This document shows, in pieces, positions 24,677 through 33,856 of a DNA stretch of 64,000 nt (position 1 is its first letter; every line of letters begins with the position of its first letter). The notes below the pieces were generated by a model. The model worked only from the letters and a program-made list of their open reading frames with translations. It was not told the DNA's origin and ran no database searches. The translations under genes and the position numbers were made by a program. The stretch is from Sphingomonadaceae bacterium (GTDB lineage: Bacteria; Pseudomonadota; Alphaproteobacteria; Sphingomonadales; Sphingomonadaceae). The DNA is taken from assembly GCA_025359685.1 (NCBI GenBank), contig JANYEY010000083.1:1-64000 (forward strand), in the 5' to 3' direction.

Positions 24677-25833
24677 CAAAACGACTTGGGAAGCCCGAGC
24701 GCATGTGTCGCGACATGGCTGAGGATCAAGTTCGTACTGATCGGCGCGGTCTGGTAGAGCCTGGTCTCGCGGAATTTGCGTTCGATGTCGTATTCCTCGG
24801 CAAAGCCGAACCCGCCATGGGTTTGCAGGCACTGGTCGCCAGCGTACCAGCTGGCTTCGGACGCAAGCATTTTGGCCATGTTGGCCTCGGTCCCGCAATT
24901 CTCGCCAGCATCGAACATCGCCGCCGCCTTGTCGACCATCAACGCCGCGGCGCTGAGCTGAACCTGGGCGCGGGCGATTGGGAACTGAATTCCCTGATTC
25001 TGCCCGATCGGCCGACCGAATACTTCCCGGTCCTTTGCATAGGCCACGGCGCGGTCGATGAAAAAGCGCCCGTCGCCGATGCATTCCGAGGCGATCAGGA
25101 TGCGTTCGGCGTTCATGCCGGAGAGGATGTAGCGGAAGCCTTTGCCTTCCTCGCCGATCAGGTTGGCGGCGGGAACGCGCAAGTCATCAAAGAACAGCTC
25201 GGTGGTGGCGTGGTTAAGCATGGTGCGGATCGGGCGGATGGTCAGGCCTTTGCCGATCGCCTCGCGCATGTCGACGAGCAGCACACTCATCCCGTCGGAG
25301 CTCTTGAGGCATTCCTCGCGCGGGGTAGTGCGCACCAACAGCACCATCAGGTCGGAATGCTCAGCGCGACTGATCCAGATCTTCTGGCCCGAAACGATAT
25401 AGTCATCGCCATCCTTGCGGGCGAAAGTGCGGATGCGCGTAGTGTCGGTGCCGCTGGTCGGTTCGGTCACGCCGAATGCCTGAAGCCGCAGGTCGCCGCT
25501 CGCAACCGCTGGCAGGTACTGCGCTTTCTGCGCATCGCTGCCATGCTTGAGCAGCGTGCCCATGACATACATCTGCGCGTGGCAAGCCCCGCCGTTGCAG
25601 CCCGAGCGGTGCACTTCCTCGAGGATCGCGGTTGCCGCGCCGAGACCTAGCCCCGAGCCGCTGTAGTCTTCGGGGATCAATACAGAGAGAAACCCCTCGC
25701 GGGTCAGCGTCTCGACAAATTCGGTCGGGTAAGCGCGGTCGCGATCTTTGGCTTGCCAGTAGGTTCCGGGAAAGTCGGCGCACAGACGGCGCACAGATTC
25801 GCGGATTTCGGGGAAGCTTTCAGTGCTGCTCAT
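24676..25833 (-). CDS. Acyl-CoA dehydrogenase
   Basis: The 385-residue flavoprotein has the ACAD motifs AFGVTEPTSGTDTTRIRT (FAD/substrate loop, ~115-135), IVSGQKIWIS, and the C-terminal LQTHGGFGFAEEYDIERKFRETR. The catalytic base in the latter region could not be assigned with certainty. It introduces an alpha,beta double bond into an acyl-CoA and passes electrons to ETF. First gene of the minus operon with the CoA-transferase, LysR and DUF1838 genes, and divergent from the amidase. The enoyl product would suit either enoyl-CoA hydratase of the 951-12079 operon. Confidence 0.88.
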   Translation of the reverse strand: MSSTESFPEIRESVRRLCADFPGTYWQAKDRDRAYPTEFVETLTREGFLSVLIPEDYSGSGLGLGAATAILEEVHRSGCNGGACHAQMYVMGTLLKHGSDAQKAQYLPAVASGDLRLQAFGVTEPTSGTDTTRIRTFARKDGDDYIVSGQKIWISRAEHSDLMVLLVRTTPREECLKSSDGMSVLLVDMREAIGKGLTIRPIRTMLNHATTELFFDDLRVPAANLIGEEGKGFRYILSGMNAERILIASECIGDGRFFIDRAVAYAKDREVFGRPIGQNQGIQFPIARAQVQLSAAALMVDKAAAMFDAGENCGTEANMAKMLASEASWYAGDQCLQTHGGFGFAEEYDIERKFRETRLYQTAPISTNLILSHVATHALGLPKSF

Positions 25834-25947
25834 GCCCGATCCTCTAGATTGCCAAGGCCATGCAGAGAAGTGCCGCTACGGCAATCTGCCTTGCGTTTGG
25901 CGCATAGGCCTTGCCGCGCATCAGCCAATGCCCGATGCTGGCCAGCG

Positions 25948-27420
25948 ATGACGCACCCTTTTCCTGACGAGCTCAAGTTCGCGCGGCAGCAAGCCAAGGA
26001 TCAGGCCGCAGCGTTGCAAGCCCTGGCCATATCTGAAACGCAATCGCTCGAACCCGGCCCGCGGGCGGTCTTTTGCGGCGAGCTGGTCGAAACTGAGCCA
26101 GCCCCGGAAATGGAACCGCCGAGCGGCGATCCAGCATGGTGGAGCATTGGCGAATTCGCCGCTGCATATCGTGCTGGAAGTTCTACACCGCTGGCCACGG
26201 TCGATGCCTTGCTTATGCGGATCGAGGCGCTGCAACCCCGCCTCGACGCCTTTGTGTACCTTTGTGCCGATGATGCCCGTGCGGCAGCGCAAAGTCCGGA
26301 TTTACCGCGCGGTCCGCTTTACGGGGTGCCAGTCGCGATCAAAGATGTAATCGATGTCGCCGGGATGCCAACTACCTGTCACTCACGGCTCAGGCTGGAA
26401 AGGGTGGCGCAGGCCGATGCCCCGGTGGTCGCCCGGCTCCGTGCTGCCGGGGCCATAATCCTCGGCAAACTGGCAACGCACGAATTTGCTATTGGCGGTC
26501 CAGCGTTCGATCTCCCGTACCCGCCGGCGCGCAATCCGTGGAATACGAATTGCCATCCGGGCGGATCATCTTCGGGTGCGGGAGCTGCGGTGGCGGCCGG
26601 GCTGGTCCCGCTGGCGCTCGGCACCGACACCGCCGGATCGGTGCGCAATCCGGCCAGCGCCTGCGGGATTGTCGGGCTCAAGCCCACACGCTTGCTGCTG
26701 CCCTGCGACGGGGTGGTACCGCTCGCCTGGTCGCTCGATCATGTCGGCCTACTTACTCGCAGCGTGGCCGATGCGGCAATCGGCCTAAGCGTATTTAACC
26801 CCACCGGACGTGCAGTAAAATCGCCAAGGATCGGCTATATTCGGCACTTTCACACCGCTGATATGCCGGCCACTCCAGAAATGGCGGCAGCTCTCGACCG
26901 CGTCGCTACGGCCCTCGACGCCGACGAATGCGTGCTGCCCTCGCTCAACGATTTCGCCTTGGTCAACCGCGTGATCCTGCAATGCGAAGGCGCGGCCTAC
27001 CATGCCGACGAGCTACGCGATCGCCCCGGCTCGTTCAGCCGCCGCACCCGCAGCGCGTTGCAGGCCGGGCTCTACGCCAGCGCCGCCGACTATCTGCGCG
27101 CCCGCCGCGCCCAAGCGATGCTGAGCGACTCGGTTGAAGCCTTGTTCGAGCGCTATGATGTCCTGCTCTGCGCAAGCAGCATGACCCCCGCGTGCGCGAT
27201 CGACGACGATGCGTCGATCGATACAACCTACATGATGCAGGCACGCAGTGTGTTTAACTTGAGTGGACATCCAGCGCTCGCGATGATGGCCGGATTGTCG
27301 TCCGAAGGCTTGCCGCTATCGGTGCAGTTCGCTGCCAGGCATGGTGACGAAGCGACCCTCCTGGCAGTCGCGGCTCGGTGGGAAAAGGCCATGGGCGGCC
27401 CGCAGCGCCCGCCGATTTGA
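25948..27420 (+). CDS. Amidase signature family enzyme
   Basis: The 490-residue hydrolase has the whole Ser-cisSer-Lys triad: Lys in PVAIKDVID (~130), Ser in NCHPGGSSSGAGAAVAAG (~212) and Ser in ALGTDTAGSVRNPA (~235). It cleaves an amide, possibly a small amide or carbamoyl group. An ~65-residue N-terminal helical segment (MTHPFPDELKFARQQAKDQ) precedes the domain. The ATG at 25948 is used; the track start at 25753 lies within the divergent dehydrogenase gene. It is a single-gene unit followed at once by convergent genes, and fits with the hydantoinase module as a nitrogen-releasing step. Confidence 0.85.
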   Translation: MTHPFPDELKFARQQAKDQAAALQALAISETQSLEPGPRAVFCGELVETEPAPEMEPPSGDPAWWSIGEFAAAYRAGSSTPLATVDALLMRIEALQPRLDAFVYLCADDARAAAQSPDLPRGPLYGVPVAIKDVIDVAGMPTTCHSRLRLERVAQADAPVVARLRAAGAIILGKLATHEFAIGGPAFDLPYPPARNPWNTNCHPGGSSSGAGAAVAAGLVPLALGTDTAGSVRNPASACGIVGLKPTRLLLPCDGVVPLAWSLDHVGLLTRSVADAAIGLSVFNPTGRAVKSPRIGYIRHFHTADMPATPEMAAALDRVATALDADECVLPSLNDFALVNRVILQCEGAAYHADELRDRPGSFSRRTRSALQAGLYASAADYLRARRAQAMLSDSVEALFERYDVLLCASSMTPACAIDDDASIDTTYMMQARSVFNLSGHPALAMMAGLSSEGLPLSVQFAARHGDEATLLAVAARWEKAMGGPQRPPI

Positions 27421-27426
27421 GCCCAC

Positions 27427-28239
27427 CTATTTCGCCATGAAGTCGACAATAAGTTCCGTCGCGCGTTCGGGCTGCTCGAGTACGAGATAATGACCGCAGT
27501 CATCGAGCACATGAAGCTCGGCTCCCGGGATGACCTTCTCGACCGTCGAAAACCCGCAGCCGCTCGGCGCCGGATTGGACGGGGTCATATTGTCCTCGGC
27601 GCCCGCCAGCAACAGCGTCGGCGCGCGGACTTGGCTAAGCAGTGGTTCGAGGTCGGTCCGTTCGATGATCTCGGTCCCGGCCACAAAAGCTTCAGGCTTG
27701 GTCGCCGCGAAGGCCTTGTACATTTCCTGGAATTGCGCTTCGGCTTCGGCACGTTCGTAATACCCACGAGCAAACCCGGCGACCGACGTCAGGTCAGTCA
27801 CCGCTTCCATCCCGCTGTCGAGCGCGGCGCGCTTCCAGGTCTTGCGCATCATTCGCGCGGCAAGGTCGTAGCGGGCGAGGAAACAGCTCAGCACCAGCCG
27901 CTCGATCTTTTCAGGCTGGTTTGCCGCTAGGCTCAGTCCGATCATCGCTCCGAACGAAGTCCCGTGCAGATTTACCTTGGCATAGCCGGCTTCGTCGAGG
28001 AACTCCCCGACCAGATTTGCGAGGCCCGCCATCCCCCCGGGGCGGGCCCCTGCGCCGACGCTCTCGCCATAGCCAGGCAGATCAAAATCGATCACCTCGA
28101 AATGCTCCGCCATCAGCGGCGTCATGCGCGCGAAATTCTTGTGTCCGAAGGCTGAACCGTGAATCTGCAGGAAAGGCGCACCGTTACCGGTCTTCTTGTA
28201 CCAGATGGTTTCTCCGCCCGGGAGTTTGACAGTAGGCAT
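27427..28239 (-). CDS. Alpha/beta-fold hydrolase (Ser nucleophile)
   Basis: The 270-residue cytosolic enzyme has the elbow NLHGTSFGAMIG (Ser95), the oxyanion motif QIHGSAFGHKNF, a probable Asp in AGAEDNMTP and His in LDDCGHYLVLEQPE. The architecture resembles meta-cleavage-product hydrolases and lactonases. The start overlaps the PrpD-family stop (TGATG). It is the last of a three-gene minus operon (EthD-like, PrpD, hydrolase) and ends 6 bp from the convergent amidase. Substrate unknown. Confidence 0.82.
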   Translation of the reverse strand: MPTVKLPGGETIWYKKTGNGAPFLQIHGSAFGHKNFARMTPLMAEHFEVIDFDLPGYGESVGAGARPGGMAGLANLVGEFLDEAGYAKVNLHGTSFGAMIGLSLAANQPEKIERLVLSCFLARYDLAARMMRKTWKRAALDSGMEAVTDLTSVAGFARGYYERAEAEAQFQEMYKAFAATKPEAFVAGTEIIERTDLEPLLSQVRAPTLLLAGAEDNMTPSNPAPSGCGFSTVEKVIPGAELHVLDDCGHYLVLEQPERATELIVDFMAK

Positions 28240-29594
28240 CAGTCGGTCCTCAATAGGTTTACCAGCGCCGATAGATCCGGCGCGGACTCGAGATTCCAAA
28301 CCGCATTGACAACGTGCGCGGCGCGTCCATCGGGCAATACCCCGCTGGCATATTGGCCGAGCAAGTCACCCAGCATTGCATCGGGCAACCGCGCTCCGGG
28401 TGTCCCGAGGAAGTTATCGACATTGTGGAACAAGATTGATCCATCGCTAAAGCGGACTTCGAGCGAGCAGCCTTCGAAAGTGGGCCGTGCTGGATCGGAC
28501 ATGAGTTCGATCCGGTCGCGCAGCGCGAGCACCTGCGGATCGGTATAGCAATCGGCGGCAGTTTCCGCAGTAGTAAACCGCCCGTGCAGCCAGGCTGCGG
28601 CGGCGCAGTGGCGCAGGTCGAAGCAGGCTTCGCTTTCGCTAGACGGATTGCCAAACCGCTCGCGCCGTTCGTCGGCGATCTTCTGAACCAGATCGTTGAC
28701 CTTGAAGGTCATCCGCTCGACGGTCCGGCCCTGCGCCTGTGCCAACAGCGCGAGCGCACATTGGACCGGTCCGTGCGTAATCGTCTCAGTCGGTACGACC
28801 TTGTAAGTCTGGCCGAGCAGACGCCACGGCTTGCCCATCGCATCAAGCACACCATCGATCTTGGCTCGATCTTCGTCGCAATGCGCCTGAAACATTCCGC
28901 GATCGCCTTCAAAGGCGGTCGCGGGCGCGGTCAGGCCACGCTCGGCAAGCTGGAACGCCGACAGACCCGAACGCGCGGTTGCGCCTGTGATGTAGGACAA
29001 AGTCATGCTGCCGACCGAAGCATAGAGCCCGAAAGCCGAGCACATTGCGATACCCAGCGCATGGACCACGCGATCGGTCTCTAGCCCGGCGAGAACGCTG
29101 CACGCTGCGGCGGCACCAACGCCGCCAGTCAGCCCGGCCGGCACATTACCGCGGTAGTATCCGGTCGGCATCAGGATCGTCGCCACTGCCAATTCGGCCT
29201 CGATCCCGAGTGCCAGTGCGGTCAGAAAGTCCCTTCCGCTGCTGCCGCGTACTTCTGCCAGCGCCAGGACAGCGGGCAGCACCGCCGATACCGCGTGCAT
29301 GAAGCACGGAATGTACGTGTCGTGGAAGTCGAGCACTTCATACAGCGCGCCGTTGACCATCGCCGCCGCTTGCGGCGAGGTTTCGGTGCCGAACCAGTGG
29401 ACATGCGCGCCGCGCCCGGCATTTTCGGTGGTCGCCCAGTCATGTAAAATGCGGATCGCTGGATGCCGGGTAGCGCCGACCGAGGCCTTGAGCTGATTGA
29501 GAAGCAGCCGCGCGGTTTCGTGCAGGACCTCATCGGGTATGCCGTCGGTTCGGCCATTGACCAAGAAATCGGCCAATCGGCGCGACACTGTCAT
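28239..29594 (-). CDS. MmgE/PrpD family protein
   Basis: The 451-residue protein belongs to the 2-methylcitrate dehydratase/cis-aconitate decarboxylase fold family. Diagnostic segments are EVLDFHDTYIPCFMHAVSAVLPA (~88-110), the glycine-rich TGGVGAAAACSVLAG, and YKVVPTETITHGPVQCALAL, which replaces the usual KxYP..HP box. Family members dehydrate or decarboxylate tricarboxylates, and many in catabolic clusters have other roles. The start at 29594 overlaps the EthD-like stop (ATGA). With the LeuCD-like/lyase module it adds a second candidate for branched-acid turnover. Confidence 0.82.
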   Translation of the reverse strand: MTVSRRLADFLVNGRTDGIPDEVLHETARLLLNQLKASVGATRHPAIRILHDWATTENAGRGAHVHWFGTETSPQAAAMVNGALYEVLDFHDTYIPCFMHAVSAVLPAVLALAEVRGSSGRDFLTALALGIEAELAVATILMPTGYYRGNVPAGLTGGVGAAAACSVLAGLETDRVVHALGIAMCSAFGLYASVGSMTLSYITGATARSGLSAFQLAERGLTAPATAFEGDRGMFQAHCDEDRAKIDGVLDAMGKPWRLLGQTYKVVPTETITHGPVQCALALLAQAQGRTVERMTFKVNDLVQKIADERRERFGNPSSESEACFDLRHCAAAAWLHGRFTTAETAADCYTDPQVLALRDRIELMSDPARPTFEGCSLEVRFSDGSILFHNVDNFLGTPGARLPDAMLGDLLGQYASGVLPDGRAAHVVNAVWNLESAPDLSALVNLLRTD

Positions 29595-30499
29595 GGCAGT
29601 TCGACGCCCTCGGCTACCGGCCCGTACATCCATTCGAGCAGCGCCGGATGCGCCTGGTTCTTGCCGCCGAGCGCGGTCATTGCGGCGAGCGCTGGGTAGC
29701 CACGCAGGCCCACGAAGGTCGGTTTGCCGTCGCGGTTCGAGGTATAGACCGCTCGCACTGGGTAAATGTGTAGAGCGCTTACCTCAGGAGCGAGATCGGC
29801 ATCGGCGACTAGCCGAGCCAGATCGCTGTCATTGGCCACGGTCAGGTCGGTCCACGCCTGATATTGGCGTTCAGGCGGGTGGGTTTTGATTGGGTAACCG
29901 GACTTGCGTTCGGTTTCTATGTCGGGTGCCTCGAACAGTGCCAGGCGCAAACGAACCACGGCCTGATCGTCCGCCCATTTCGTCGACATAGCTTCGAGCT
30001 TGGTACGGAACGCCGCTTCGTCACCGCGATGACGAAAGAACAACGAATAGGTGGGCGCGGCCGGTGCGCCCTGGGGCTGCCCGGTTCCGCTGCGATCGAC
30101 AAAGGTGTGGCCAAACTCTTCGACCACGCGATAAGTCGTGCTCTGTTCGACGATCAAATCGATGTCAGCGAGCAAGTGCCCGCGAGTCGCCGGAGCGGGA
30201 TCAGCGGAGAAGAGATCAAGGTCCGCCTGGCTCGCGTAGCGGACATCGGAAGTCCACATCAGCTGCTCGTCCCGCGGGCAATCAAGCGCGACCCCGATGA
30301 TCGCTGCGACAAGGTCTGACCGGACCGGGTCAAACTGGAAATGACGGTATTCCCAGATCCCCGGCCGCCGGGCAATTGCCGGGCTGTGGACGTCGCGCCA
30401 ATAACGCAGCACATCCTCAAGCGGGAGTTCGGGCCTCTTCCAGCCGCAGGTCACGCGGCCGAGCCAGGCTCGGTTCTCGATCGCTGCTAGGCCGTCCAT
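29591..30499 (-). CDS. EthD-like dimeric alpha/beta-barrel protein
   Basis: The 302-residue protein has an N-terminal RYWRDVHSPAIARRPGIWEYRHFQ that matches the EthD/ferredoxin-like dimeric barrel, and a second, less clear repeat after ~150 (PAAPTYSLFFRHRGDEAAF). EthD-type proteins include polyketide-ring decarboxylases and dehalogenation helpers; the function here is unknown. The ATG at 30499 is the likely start. It heads the minus operon with PrpD and a hydrolase, and a degenerate island box lies 75 bp upstream. Confidence 0.7.
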   Translation of the reverse strand: MDGLAAIENRAWLGRVTCGWKRPELPLEDVLRYWRDVHSPAIARRPGIWEYRHFQFDPVRSDLVAAIIGVALDCPRDEQLMWTSDVRYASQADLDLFSADPAPATRGHLLADIDLIVEQSTTYRVVEEFGHTFVDRSGTGQPQGAPAAPTYSLFFRHRGDEAAFRTKLEAMSTKWADDQAVVRLRLALFEAPDIETERKSGYPIKTHPPERQYQAWTDLTVANDSDLARLVADADLAPEVSALHIYPVRAVYTSNRDGKPTFVGLRGYPALAAMTALGGKNQAHPALLEWMYGPVAEGVELP

Positions 30500-30573
30500 C
30501 CGTATCTTCTCCCCCGCCGTCTCGGTCCTATCAAGAATGTGGGCGGGACGGGGCGAAGGCAACGCTGCGCGTC

Positions 30574-30584
30574 GTGCTATGCGT
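30574..30584 (-). promoter_or_regulatory. CCGCATAGCGG-type operator, copy 3 (weak)
   Basis: On the minus strand the site reads ACGCATAGCAC, sharing the central CGCATAGC with the island consensus. It is 75 bp upstream of the EthD-like gene. The match is weaker than in other copies and could be chance. Confidence 0.3.
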
Positions 30585-30620
30585 AAAACGCCACGCATCG
30601 AGCGGTTTGGTTCAATACCC

Positions 30621-30653
30621 GTTCAAGACAACCGGATGTCGGTTGTCTTGAAC
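30621..30653. promoter_or_regulatory. Perfect 14-bp inverted repeat in the divergent promoter
   Basis: GTTCAAGACAACCG at 30621-30634 pairs exactly with 30640-30653 around the 5-nt loop GATGT. It lies 62 bp before the cupin lipoprotein start and 122 bp before the EthD-like start. No T-run follows on either side, so an operator is more likely than a terminator. It is unrelated in sequence to the CCGCATAGCGG box, implying a second regulator for the TonB-receptor operon. Confidence 0.65.
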
Positions 30654-30714
30654 GCGATTGATTGCCGCTCATCGTGGCCCGGCGTGTTTGTCACTTCACT
30701 TGGGGTTCCCGCAT

Positions 30715-31254
30715 ATGACCATTTTTTCACCACGGATCGCACCTACATCAGCAGGCTTGTTGGCCTTAGTCGCAGCTTGCTCGTTGAGCGCTTGCACTAA
30801 CGCGGCGAGTACTGCGGTTGCTAGCACGCAAACCACAGTTTGCTCCGGTGGCAAGGTCGATATCGCACGCGGCGTGGATGTCGTTGAAGCCTGGCGCGGG
30901 TACAAGGGTGCCGATGGGCAAAGCCACCTCGAGCGCGCCACTATCCCGGGTACCAAGGGTGTCTATTACGGCGGCAAAGTTCGGGTCACGATTTTCGATC
31001 TCGGCGATCCCACCGGCGCCTCGTTCGTTTACGGCGAGCCCAATATGGAAATCCCAATCCATCCGGTTCCCTACAAAGAAACTTTCATCATCCTGAGCGG
31101 TTCCTCGGACGTCTACACGCCCGGCGGTCAGGTCGTTCATTTGTCACCAGGTTCCATGGTCATGTCCGAAGATCTTGGCACTCCAGGGCGGTGGGGTCGC
31201 TCGGGCCCCTGCGGCTACGTCGCACTTTCACTGGCTTACAAGGCGCAAAAATAG
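30715..31254 (+). CDS. Cupin-domain lipoprotein
   Basis: The 179-residue protein begins with a lipoprotein signal ending in LVAACSLSAC, so it is probably anchored to a membrane facing the periplasm. After ~100 a cupin barrel is suggested by EPNMEIPIHPVPYKETFIILSGSSDVYTPGGQVVHLSPGSMVMSED; the second HxH of classic metal cupins is not evident. The ATG at 30715 is used because it gives a clean signal. It is the first gene of the TonB-receptor operon and ends 52 bp before the receptor. Ligand binding or ring cleavage are both possible. The partial gene at 63618 may be a relative. Confidence 0.72.
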   Translation: MTIFSPRIAPTSAGLLALVAACSLSACTNAASTAVASTQTTVCSGGKVDIARGVDVVEAWRGYKGADGQSHLERATIPGTKGVYYGGKVRVTIFDLGDPTGASFVYGEPNMEIPIHPVPYKETFIILSGSSDVYTPGGQVVHLSPGSMVMSEDLGTPGRWGRSGPCGYVALSLAYKAQK

Positions 31255-31306
31255 CCGCCCGCACAAGGCGCCCGGGCAGCAAGTACTATTGAGGGAAGGT
31301 ACAGTC

Positions 31307-33856
31307 ATGAGCACTAACTCCAAGTCGTCAGCCCGTTTCAGCCAATTGGTTTTGTTAGCCAGTGTCGCCCCGTTCGCGATTGGCATTGTCGGAGTGAATT
31401 CAGCGTACGCGCAGACCGCGCCTGCCGCAGATGATGATGATGCAACAAGCCCGGAGATCGTCGTCACTGCGCGCAACCGCGAGGAAAAGCTGCAGGACGT
31501 GCCGCTCGCGATCACCTCGCTGAGCACCCAAGAGCTTGATAACGCTAACGTGCGCAACCTGCGCGACGTTGCCTACCTGACGCCGGGTCTGGTCATCACC
31601 AGTGGCGGTTCGGAATTCGGTGTTAACCCGATCATTCGAGGTCAAACTAACCTGAACGGCGGCCAAGGCGATCCAAACGTCGCGGTTTTCATCGACGGCG
31701 TCTATGTCGTCAACAACACGGCGATCAACATTGGCATGGTCGATGTCGAACGGATCGAAGTGGTCAAAGGCCCCGTCAGCGCGCTCTATGGCCGCAACGC
31801 ATTTGCCGGTGCGATCAACTATGTCTCCAAGCAGCCTGACCTGAATGAAATGCACGGCAAGTTCAATGCCTTCGCTGGTAACGATCAACAGTACAGTGTG
31901 TCAGGTTCGATCAGCGTTCCATTGGCCCCCGGTGTTCTAGCGGTTTCGCTGGCCGGCGGTTACGAGCATTTCGGCGGCAGCTATAAGGATCAGGTAAACG
32001 GCCAGCGGGCCGGTGGATTCAAGAAGCGTGATTTCCAGGGATCGGTGTTGTTTACGCCGAGCCCTGAATTCCGGATCGCGGCATCCTATTACTACGGCAA
32101 GGATACGTTCGGCGCCTCGGCGGTCGCTTACAATAACAACAATTGCGGCTTCCAGAATGTGCCTGCGTCGGTCCAGGATCCGAGCGGAACCGGCTTCACC
32201 CAATTCTGCGGTCATTTTGATCCAGATGCCCATGCAGTGGAAGTTCCGGTGATCTCGCCGCTTACCGGTGCCGCAGGCAACGACCGCAAAGTCCAGCTTG
32301 GGCGAGTCAATATGAGCTACGACTTCGGCTTCGCCAAGTTCTCGTCGTTGACCGGCTACACCAAGATCGACCAGCAGCGCTTCACCGACTTTATCGGCCG
32401 CCGCAATGGTGCACCATATATCCTGACTCCAGGGCCAGGCACGGTGAACCTGCTAGAATACTTCGGGTCAAACACCAACACCAAGGACTTCAGCGAGGAA
32501 CTCCGGTTGCAGTCGCGCGGGAACCAGCGCTTCCGTTGGCAGATCGGCGGGTTCTACTATGAAGGCCGCAATTTCAGCCGCACAATCTTGTCGCTCGACG
32601 GTACGCCGATCCCCGCAGGTCAGCAGCTCCTCGCCGGCTTCCCACGTAACTCGGTCACCGTGAATGGCGTGATCAGCGATACTCTCAAGGGTGAAACCCT
32701 CCAGCACGACAAGCAGTATTCTGCCTTTGTCGGGCTTGAATATGACTTGTTCCAAGGGTTTACCGCTTCGGGCGAATACCGCACAACGCATCAGAAGAAG
32801 GACATTCTGGTAATCCGCAACACCGGCTGCCCGGGCAATCTCGTGGCACCTACCGCGACTTGCAACGGCGCAGCGGCGACGCCTTACCTTTACCCCAACG
32901 GTCCAACCCCGGTGTCGGGCACGTTTAACTACGACAACTATCGTGGCACCCTGAAGTGGCAGGTATCGCCTTCGACCAACTTCTATGCGAGCATCGCCAA
33001 CGGGACCAAGGCCGGCGGGTTCAACCAGCGTTCGGTTGCAGCTGCCGACGGCTCTTTCCCCGACAAGCAGTTCGATCCGGAAACCAACATCACGTACGAA
33101 TTGGGCATGAAGAACAGCTTCCTCGATAACAAGCTGATGCTCAACCTGGCGGTGTTTCATATCGATACCAAGGGCATCCAGATTTCGGGTCCGTCAGCAG
33201 TTCCGACCAACCCCGGACTGGTGACCAAGAACTTCGGCAGCGTACACACCAACGGCTTCGAAATCGAAATGGCCGCCAAGGTTGCGCCTGGTGTGAAGAT
33301 CAATGCCGGGGTCGGCTATGCCAATCCGAAGTTCGGTAGCGATGCCTATGACTTCGGCGGAGCCGGCGCTTGCGCTTCGCTGATCAGCGGGTTGATCGTG
33401 CCACGGATCCCCGATTGCGCCTCACACGTGATCATCGCGCAGCCGGGCACGTTCCTCAACCCGGTCGCGACGGCAGCTCCAAAGCTGGTTCTGGTGCTAA
33501 ACGGACTGCACGTTCCCCGTGAAGCCAACCTGCAGCTCACCGGCGGGATCAATCTCGATGGCGTGATCGGCACCAGTGGCTGGCGCTGGAACGGGAATTT
33601 CAATGCCCGTTACGAAAGCAAGTACTACGGTTTCAACAACAACGTAAACTGGTATGGTCCGCGCACGATCATCAACGTCAAAGCCGGCGTGGAGAATGAC
33701 ACCTTCTCGATCTCGGCCTATGTCAATAACCTGACCAACGACCACACGCCTGAAATCATCTCGGTCAACGCGCGACTCAGCGACTTTGGCGGCGATATGG
33801 ATGGCTACCTTCCGGTCGGACGCCAGTTCGGCATCACAGTTGGAGCCAAGTTCTAA
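31307..33856 (+). CDS. TonB-dependent outer-membrane receptor
   Basis: The 849-residue protein has a signal peptide (...GVNSAYA), a TonB-box-like EIVVTAR, a plug domain (DVPLAITSLSTQELDNANVRNLRD, then VFIDGVYVV, VEVVKGP-like IEVVKGPVSALYGRNAFAGAINYVSK) and a 22-strand barrel ending in Phe (VGAKF). It pumps a large or scarce compound across the outer membrane using TonB energy. The ATG at 31307 follows GAGGGAAGG. Its stop overlaps the next ATG (TAATG), tying uptake to the cytosolic tandem hydrolase, the GPH symporter and the exported hydrolase downstream. Sphingomonads use many such receptors for aromatic or glycosidic substrates. Confidence 0.93.
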   Translation: MSTNSKSSARFSQLVLLASVAPFAIGIVGVNSAYAQTAPAADDDDATSPEIVVTARNREEKLQDVPLAITSLSTQELDNANVRNLRDVAYLTPGLVITSGGSEFGVNPIIRGQTNLNGGQGDPNVAVFIDGVYVVNNTAINIGMVDVERIEVVKGPVSALYGRNAFAGAINYVSKQPDLNEMHGKFNAFAGNDQQYSVSGSISVPLAPGVLAVSLAGGYEHFGGSYKDQVNGQRAGGFKKRDFQGSVLFTPSPEFRIAASYYYGKDTFGASAVAYNNNNCGFQNVPASVQDPSGTGFTQFCGHFDPDAHAVEVPVISPLTGAAGNDRKVQLGRVNMSYDFGFAKFSSLTGYTKIDQQRFTDFIGRRNGAPYILTPGPGTVNLLEYFGSNTNTKDFSEELRLQSRGNQRFRWQIGGFYYEGRNFSRTILSLDGTPIPAGQQLLAGFPRNSVTVNGVISDTLKGETLQHDKQYSAFVGLEYDLFQGFTASGEYRTTHQKKDILVIRNTGCPGNLVAPTATCNGAAATPYLYPNGPTPVSGTFNYDNYRGTLKWQVSPSTNFYASIANGTKAGGFNQRSVAAADGSFPDKQFDPETNITYELGMKNSFLDNKLMLNLAVFHIDTKGIQISGPSAVPTNPGLVTKNFGSVHTNGFEIEMAAKVAPGVKINAGVGYANPKFGSDAYDFGGAGACASLISGLIVPRIPDCASHVIIAQPGTFLNPVATAAPKLVLVLNGLHVPREANLQLTGGINLDGVIGTSGWRWNGNFNARYESKYYGFNNNVNWYGPRTIINVKAGVENDTFSISAYVNNLTNDHTPEIISVNARLSDFGGDMDGYLPVGRQFGITVGAKF

